Assembly: GCA_020152595.1 (NCBI GenBank) | Contig: JAIGNY010001603.1 | Span: forward strand, 681,704 to 745,703 | DNA length: 64,000 nt | DNA from: Chiridota heheva | Lineage: Eukaryota > Echinodermata > Holothuroidea > Apodida > Chiridotidae | Direction: 5' to 3' | In this document: in pieces, positions 58,000 to 64,000 of the stretch | Layout: each line of letters begins with the position of its first letter | Numbering within the stretch: position 1 is the first letter of the stretch | Position numbers and translations under genes: made by a program | The notes under the pieces: model-generated | The model's database searches: none | What the model was told of the DNA's origin: nothing | What the model saw: the letters and a program-made list of their open reading frames with translations, nothing else

Positions 58000-59860
58000 T
58001 ATATATCTCACATATTAGAGTGCCGCCCCCCCCCCCCCTCCCTCACCCCTTCCGGGTTTAATTATAACATAACTTTATATATGAAAACCTTTACAAAGTT
58101 ATGAATAAAGAAGACAGTATTTCACCTTAATAATTTGTGATACAAACCTAAATAAAATATGTAAATTCTGTATTGCTTTGACTTACGAATTCTTTATGAA
58201 CTTGAGATAATATGGCCCAACGTCTTTAATCCATCTAAACGGATCTTTTCACTTCGCATTGTTGACTAGAAACTAAATTACACGTTGATGAAGTTAAACG
58301 ACATGTTGACGAAATACTTCGGAGTGAAATCACCATCATCTGAAATTTGATATCACCACATATGACCAATATGTACATTGATTTCACGTATTCGATAATA
58401 GTCTTTTACATTTTTGTTGAATAAAAGGCAAAATACCTGTTTAATAGTTTCCGGTGCAATGTGCTGGAGTGTTTACATTTTAGCCACTTCAACTGCAATA
58501 TATTTGATGTTACCATTTCTGTAGCAAGCAATTCATATTTTATGTTTCAAGTTTATTTTATGTTTAGTACGAAACTAAATTTAAAGTATTTTAAGCCTTA
58601 CTCATATTTCAATACATTATCCGCAGTACCGTACCTCAAAAGGCAAGCGAGGTCAAGTATTCTTTTTGTTCCTACAGTGAGGGTACTTTTCAGAACAGAG
58701 CTTTAGTCCGTCGCTGGTGGATTACCCGTACATTATTGTAACAACTGGACTTAAAGAGGTTGAGATCATAAATTTCACTTGCTATATGCAACTTTTGTTT
58801 GACCAGAAAACCCTAAAACCTAGGGGCGGAGGGGAGGGGGTGTACTTCCATATGTGAGGTATATGCATCTGTGCCGCTCGAGCAGGTGCCTCTTTTGCAC
58901 CATTTTCGTAATCTTATTTTATTATTTTAAAAAATATGCTAATGTTTTTTTAATATAGTAAAACAAATTGTCTTTTTTCATCATTTTTGTAGTGCAGGTC
59001 CAAAAAAGGAGGTTATACTGTATTAATTTTGTACTGTTAATCTATTTTTACAATATTTCCGTTGAATGATTGTACTGCAGGTATCAAAATTGACTTCTTT
59101 CATATTGCGGGTATCACAATTGTATAATTTCATACTCAGAGTATGTTTTTCGGTTGGTGGGCTGCACACCCCTAGCACTTTTAGTATGAAGTGTCCCTCC
59201 CCCCCCCCCCTTTTTCCCCCGGTCCTAAAAATAAAAACACCAAGCGAAGTGTATTTTCTGGTACACATGTCAAGTTCTTCTAAGTATTTCATCAAAGAAA
59301 AGAAGTTTAACACTTCCATTTCCAATGTGGGTGCCTTTGCTGAATACCACTGGTGTCTGCCAATGTCTGTCAATTTCGCATAACCCCCACACGCTCCCTC
59401 TCCCCTGCCTGTAACTATTTTTTCCATTACATCTCAGTATTAATGTTTTCTTATTTTATACACAGTATCATTACTGCATCCAATTTACAATTCCTTTTCA
59501 AATTTTCAGCTATTAAATTACAATGCCAAACCTGTTCTCTGTTAGCTTTCTTATTATTTTTAATTATAGTGAGTTAAATGACATGACACAATAGTCATAT
59601 AAGAGCAACGTTAAATAAAGGACAATGTTTGACTACAAGAATATCCCTTTATCTATATTTCTATTCTTAGCCTTTCTCTCCTATTTGTTTCAATCCGAAG
59701 TTTACTTACCGAGCTTTAGGCCAAACTATTTATGTTTTTGCACAACGCATATCTGCTTAGATTCATTCAGGTTATATAACAAACTAATCTTTTTGGGCGG
59801 TTTGTTCTTAATCTGTCACACATGTTTCTACTACCAAAGAATAGCACCAAATCCCTTTTA
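58000..59860. other. No gene seen apart from a diverged repeat copy
   Basis: Homopolymer C runs occur at 58025-58040 and 59198-59220. The 58868-59150 part is related to the 57775-57997 element. Open frames here have no motif. Confidence 0.4.
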
Positions 59861-60396
59861 ATGGAATATTATCATCTCCAATAAAATGATATCAGCTTCT
59901 TTCAGCTGAATATTATCATCTCCAATAAAATGATATCGGCTTCTTTCAGCTGAATATTATCATCTTCGATATAATAATATCAGCTTCTTTCAGCTGAATA
60001 TTATCATCTCCAATAAAATGATATCGGCTTCTTTCAGCTGAATATTATCATCTCCAATAAAATGATATCGGCTTCTTTCAGCTGAATATTATCATCTTGG
60101 ATAGAATGATATCAGCTTCTTTCAGCTGAATATTATCATCTCCAATGAAATGATATCGGCTTCTTTCAGCTGAATATTATCATCTCCAATAAAATGATAT
60201 CGGCTTCTTTCAGCTGAATATTATCATCTTCGATATAATGATATCAGCTTCTTTCAGCTGAATATTATCATCTCCAATAAAATGATATCAGCCTCTTTCA
60301 GCTGAATATTATCATCTCCAATAAAATGATATCAGCTTCAAATATTACCATTTTCAACAAAATGATATCAGCTTCTTTCAGCTGAATATTCAGCTA
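59861..60396. repeat. 44-bp tandem array, about 12 units
   Basis: The unit has the order TGAATATTATCATCTCCAAT, AAAATGATATCAGCTTCTTT, CAGC. Units vary mainly at CAGC/CGGC and CCAAT/TCGAT/TGGAT. Each contains an imperfect palindrome around CAGCTG. It stops just before the inverted-repeat element at 60407. Confidence 0.95.
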
Positions 60397-60406
60397 ATAT
60401 ATCAAG

Positions 60407-61219
60407 GGAATTATTTACCTCTACTGTGTATGGGATATTCATAACCTATTGATATACCTTAATTTCTTTTCATTTAATGATATAGCTATGATTTGTTTGG
60501 TAAAAGTCATTTTGTGTTTTTTCTACGTTTTCGCTGTCTAACGTGTGAGTATTTAGAAAATACATCAAACAAATGGCAATCAAATGATTGTATGCTCATG
60601 TGCTTGAGTAATTTATGTGGGCGGGAAAAAACATCGTATTGAAACTTTGAATTGATTTCCGTGTTATTTCTTTTTGCCTTAAATATGACAGTGGATATGA
60701 ATTTATGAAAATAGCAAACACTCTTATCAACTACGGTTGACGATTTAGCATTTTAGAATTTTCTTACTGTTTATACCTTAATATGCAAATTTGCATGTCA
60801 TTTTGTAATATATATAGTATAAACCACTCTATTTTCTGTTGTAAATTTCCTGTTTTTCAAAGGTTTCTCCAACGTAAGACCAAACGGTTGGCGGGCTAAA
60901 GGCTGAACGCTTTGAAGTACCAAAAGCTACTACAATGTAACTTCATACTACGCAACACACACCTTGCCATGGTCATTCACACACTAATCCACAGAATAAT
61001 CCTTGAATCTAAACTTTGCATGGCAGAACACCTTTAATTTAGTAAAGTGATATTTGTTTGATGTATTTTTTAAATACTCACACGCTAGACAGCAAAAACG
61101 TAGAAAAAACACAAAATGAGCTTTACCAAACAAATCATAGCCATATCATTAAATGAAAAGAAATAAGGTATATAAATAGGTTATGAATATTCCATATACA
61201 GTAGAGGTAAATAACTTCC
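60407..61219. mobile_element. Inverted-repeat element with 168-bp arms
   Basis: The left arm 60407-60574 and the right arm 61052-61219 are inverted copies of equal length, about 85-90% alike by eye, around a 477-bp noncoding centre. Landmarks are 'ttatttacctctactgt', 'catttaatgatat.gctatgatttgtttggtaaa' and 'acatcaaacaaat'. Similarity may run a few bases further out. It is likely a MITE or foldback element; no clear target duplication was found. Confidence 0.8.
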
Positions 61220-62058
61220 TTTATATAATTCCATTTTTCAATTTTTATTTTTCATTTTCCGCATATTAAAGAAAACCAAAGTAAACCATATTATGAAGGT
61301 GTTCCTTCAGTAGCGATCATCAGAGAATTTTAAAATACATTATAAATATTCGAAATGAAAATGTAAAAGAGTAAGGACAAAAGTATGGGCAAAACAAATT
61401 TAAAAGGTTAATAATTAGATAATACGCATAAAGAAAGTTTAAATTAATAAAAAATTATAATGATTAAGGTAAATAAACAGTTTACGTAATATATCAAATA
61501 ATATATATTAAAGTATTTATAACTTTCGTCCATTTTCACATTTTCGTACACTTCACCGATATATTGTTTCGAGAAAATGTATTAAAAGGCTAGATTCGTT
61601 AAGCGAAATAACCTTTTTTTTGTCTGGCGATTTCTACCATGAAACTTTTAACAACACAATAATTCAAGTAGTCATTTCTTGAATTATAGTGATTGGTCAC
61701 TCGGTACATGTTGAACCATTGTGTTTCGTCTCAGTGCAGCCTTGTGTGTAAAGGAGCAGAGCTTCACGTTCTGAATCGGTCAATGCAGATCCAATAAAAA
61801 GTAACATTCCACTAAAAATCCCGACCACGAAACCACAGAATGCTTCCTTTGAATGTGATATGGGAAATAGTATGCCCGGATAAAATGCCTAAAGGCTGGC
61901 CCTTGAACTGTTGAAGCACTCCACCCACACTCAAACCAAGTCTCTAAAACCTTTTACAAATCAGGAGCAAGTAAAGCAATAGCTATTTTCAAAATGCCGT
62001 AGAATGCAGAACATATTTTAATTGCTTTTGTGTACTGAAAAGTAGTAAGAGGCCACTA
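61220..62058. other. No gene seen
   Basis: AT-rich sequence without motifs. Confidence 0.45.
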
Positions 62059-62152
62059 TACAGACCCCGACTACTCAGAAGCCAGCATTGGTATCACGTG
62101 ATAGCTCATTTACATATACTTAATTCTGGCTTTTGATTGGTCGGGGTCTGTA
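62059..62152. repeat. ~94-bp foldback unit
   Basis: The left arm TACAGACCCCGAC...AAGCCAG (62059-62085) pairs with CTGGCTT...GTCGGGGTCTGTA (62126-62152) in 27-bp arms with a few mismatches. The loop contains ATCACGTGAT, an E-box palindrome. Confidence 0.65.
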
Positions 62153-62194
62153 TTTCCATCTGGGTTATCAGATTGCGTCAGAGGATGGGAGGGT

Positions 62195-62345
62195 TTTCAG
62201 GAAACCGTCTGAGAAGACTTGTTTGCGGTGAATTGACGGTCATTTTGGAGAGGGCACAGAGAACCCCACCCCCGCGGAGTGGGGTGGTTTTTCGTATAAG
62301 GAGTGTTGTTTGCGGTGAGTTTACGGTCATTTTGGAGTGGTTTTG
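62195..62345. repeat. Short direct duplication around a GC-rich hairpin
   Basis: 'ttgtttgcggtgaattgacg gtcattttggag' (62219) recurs as 'ttgtttgcggtgagtttacg gtcattttggag' (62308). Between them ACCCCACCCCCGCGGAGTGGGGTGG can fold on itself. Confidence 0.6.
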
Positions 62346-63069
62346 ATTAATTTGTGTGGTTTAGATCATTGTATCCAGGTTCTCAGGGAGTACTTTGGGT
62401 CTATACGTTTTATATACCATAAGTGGCGTCCGAGGGGTAACGCGCTCTGCTCTAAGGGTACCTATTGGTGTAAAACAAGAAGAAATAACAAAAATGGTAC
62501 AAATTGAAAATATCTCTGATTATGGGTCCCCCAGGGTACTTTACCCTGGTATTATTAACTCAAAGGTGGGGTATCATGGTCACCACACCACACATTGTCG
62601 CCTATTTCAAAATAATAAAACGTGATAATCTGTTGATTAGAAGTTTAATAAGTTGATTAAACTATAAAAGGTATCAATAATATAAATAAATCGCCATGCT
62701 AATGTCACGATTATCGATAATATCGTGATAATATCGTCACAATTTATTGAGTCCCATCATTCGAGAAGACATTGTACTTGACAAGTGAGAAACAGTTTTT
62801 TTCTGAAACTTGTCATTATGAGAACATGTTTTTGAAAATAGGCAAGATCTGAGCGACAATATTTCTTAAACCGTGTGATTTGAGAAGACGTTTTTGAAAA
62901 CGTGTACGATTTGAGAACAAAATTTCATTTTCATATTCCATTGATTTTGCGCAGGGAGTACAGGGAACGATTTTATTCACGTTGAAACGTGAATGATTTG
63001 AGGAGACGTTTTTTCTAAAACAATTTTGAGAAATCTAAGGAACAACTTTTCTGAACACTGTCATTTGAG

Positions 63070-63122
63070 GCAGTTTTGTCCTCTCAAATGTTTTTTTTCT
63101 TCATTTGAGAGGACAAAACTGC
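63070..63122. repeat. Perfect 21-bp stem hairpin with T-rich loop
   Basis: GCAGTTTTGTCCTCTCAAATG (63070-63090) and its exact reverse complement (63102-63122) flank an 11-base loop TTTTTTTTCTT. Confidence 0.9.
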
Positions 63123-63275
63123 GTTTTACGAGAAAAAAGGGGGTCTACGGGGGAATTAATTGTGGGAATAACAGGACAAAACTACGTTTTTAACGGGCAA
63201 AATGGCGTCTACGGGGAATGACAGAACAAAACTGCACTTTAACGCAAAAAAGGGGATCTACGTGGGACTTGATTC
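63109..63275 (+). repeat. Three-copy diverged tandem repeat (~50-63 bp)
   Basis: Each unit runs 'gacaaaactgcgttttac', 'gcaaaa(a)ggg(g)tctacg', 'ggga'. The first overlaps the right arm of the hairpin. Confidence 0.6.
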
Positions 63276-64000
63276 CAAACCACGCCCCCTGTTCTCCCGT
63301 CGCCGCACTTGACAGCAAAACAGAGCGAGAAAATAGTATTTATCCGTGTGGGTGTGTATTATGTTGTGTGTGAACATCGGCCAGTTTAGGACTGTCTGGA
63401 GGCAACCGCCATGACGGCGGAACGTCGACAAACCTTGCGCCATACTTATAGCATTACTTAAACCCGATTTTGTCCAAAGGTTCTATTGCCCTATGCGAGG
63501 TTGGCGAAAATTCAGGTTAGCGAAAATTCAGTCGTTACCCTCGTCTAACACCAAGCAACTCAAGCGTATCAAGGGTAAGCAAGGTGTGTGTTTCCTTGTG
63601 ATTGCAGGAGTGTACTTAACATGGAAAGCATCTGTCTTCCACACTATGAACCGACTTCGAGTATGCATCCCCTAAATCAAAAGATCAATAAAGTAGTAAT
63701 GTTCAAACTTGAAAGTGTAATAGTTTTATGCTAAAAATTTGCCGCCGACACCGATCGCCGACGACAATAGGACAATCCCTATGTTTCATTCCTGTTTCGC
63801 ATGCGAGACAAAATCAACATTAAGCCAAACTATAACATAATCCTATGTAGAAAAAAAGTTATATACGTATTGATGATGAAGTAATGCGTTTGCGTTCCAC
63901 TACACTGATGATATACCCAAGGTCCGTTCTGTCCAAAGCCTGAAGTAGAAATGAACATCTAGCAATCAACAGCATTTTTGATGTATATTCATTCACGCGA
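63276..64000. other. No gene seen
   Basis: The plus-strand open frame at 63493-63675 (MRGWRKFRLAKIQSLPSSNT and on) has no recognised motif. Nothing else was recognised. Confidence 0.4.

Noticed and set aside
59023-59427. 134-codon minus-strand frame
   Set aside because: No domain; it crosses G/C homopolymer runs and a diverged repeat copy.

Overview
This is eukaryotic, animal-type DNA. It is AT-rich, protein-coding segments are short and split by introns with GT/AG borders, and most of the window is intergenic sequence, introns, microsatellites and transposable elements in several states of decay. The mix of families (Ty3/gypsy and Ty1/copia elements, L2/CR1-like and RNase H-bearing LINEs, TTAA and hAT elements, THAP and P2X7-tail-like domains), plus repeated use of the palindrome TAGGCCTA, suggests a marine invertebrate deuterostome, perhaps an echinoderm. 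That placement is inference. No bacterial, CRISPR, rRNA or tRNA feature was seen.

Layout: (1) 0.5-19.2 kb holds a broken minus-strand gene-like series of integrase-domain exons (about 19.1, 15.0, 10.0 and 0.7 kb). Between them lie a decayed copia element (0.7-3.35 kb), a young gypsy element with near-identical LTRs and a GTACC target duplication (4.87-9.68 kb), and an L2/CR1-like LINE (11.2-13.4 kb). A ~145-bp tandem array with nuclear-receptor-like DR1 motifs lies at 15.5-16.5 kb. (2) 19.8-21.0 kb is a long minisatellite. (3) 21-34 kb is gene-poor, with small hAT-like and TTAA-like elements and a 300-bp ATT microsatellite. (4) 34.16-34.50 kb encodes a divergent LC8-type dynein light chain on the minus strand. 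(5) 38.72-49.51 kb is the most interesting part: a 10.8-kb element flanked by TTAA on both sides, with ~210-bp terminal inverted repeats. It carries a decayed THAP-domain gene running inward from the left end and a three-exon gene for a P2X7 C-terminal ('ballast')-like cysteine domain running inward from the right end. (6) 50.06-50.69 kb is a long inverted repeat. (7) 53.97-56.88 kb is a two-exon SLC5 sodium-coupled solute transporter gene on the plus strand. (8) 57.7-64 kb contains inverted-repeat elements, a 44-bp tandem array and short hairpins.

Only three units look like plausibly working genes: the SLC5 transporter, the LC8 dynein light chain, and, apart from one in-frame stop, the P2X7-tail-like gene. 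Everything else that codes appears mobile or decayed. No experiment or database search was run; family calls rest on motifs and on recalled family features.
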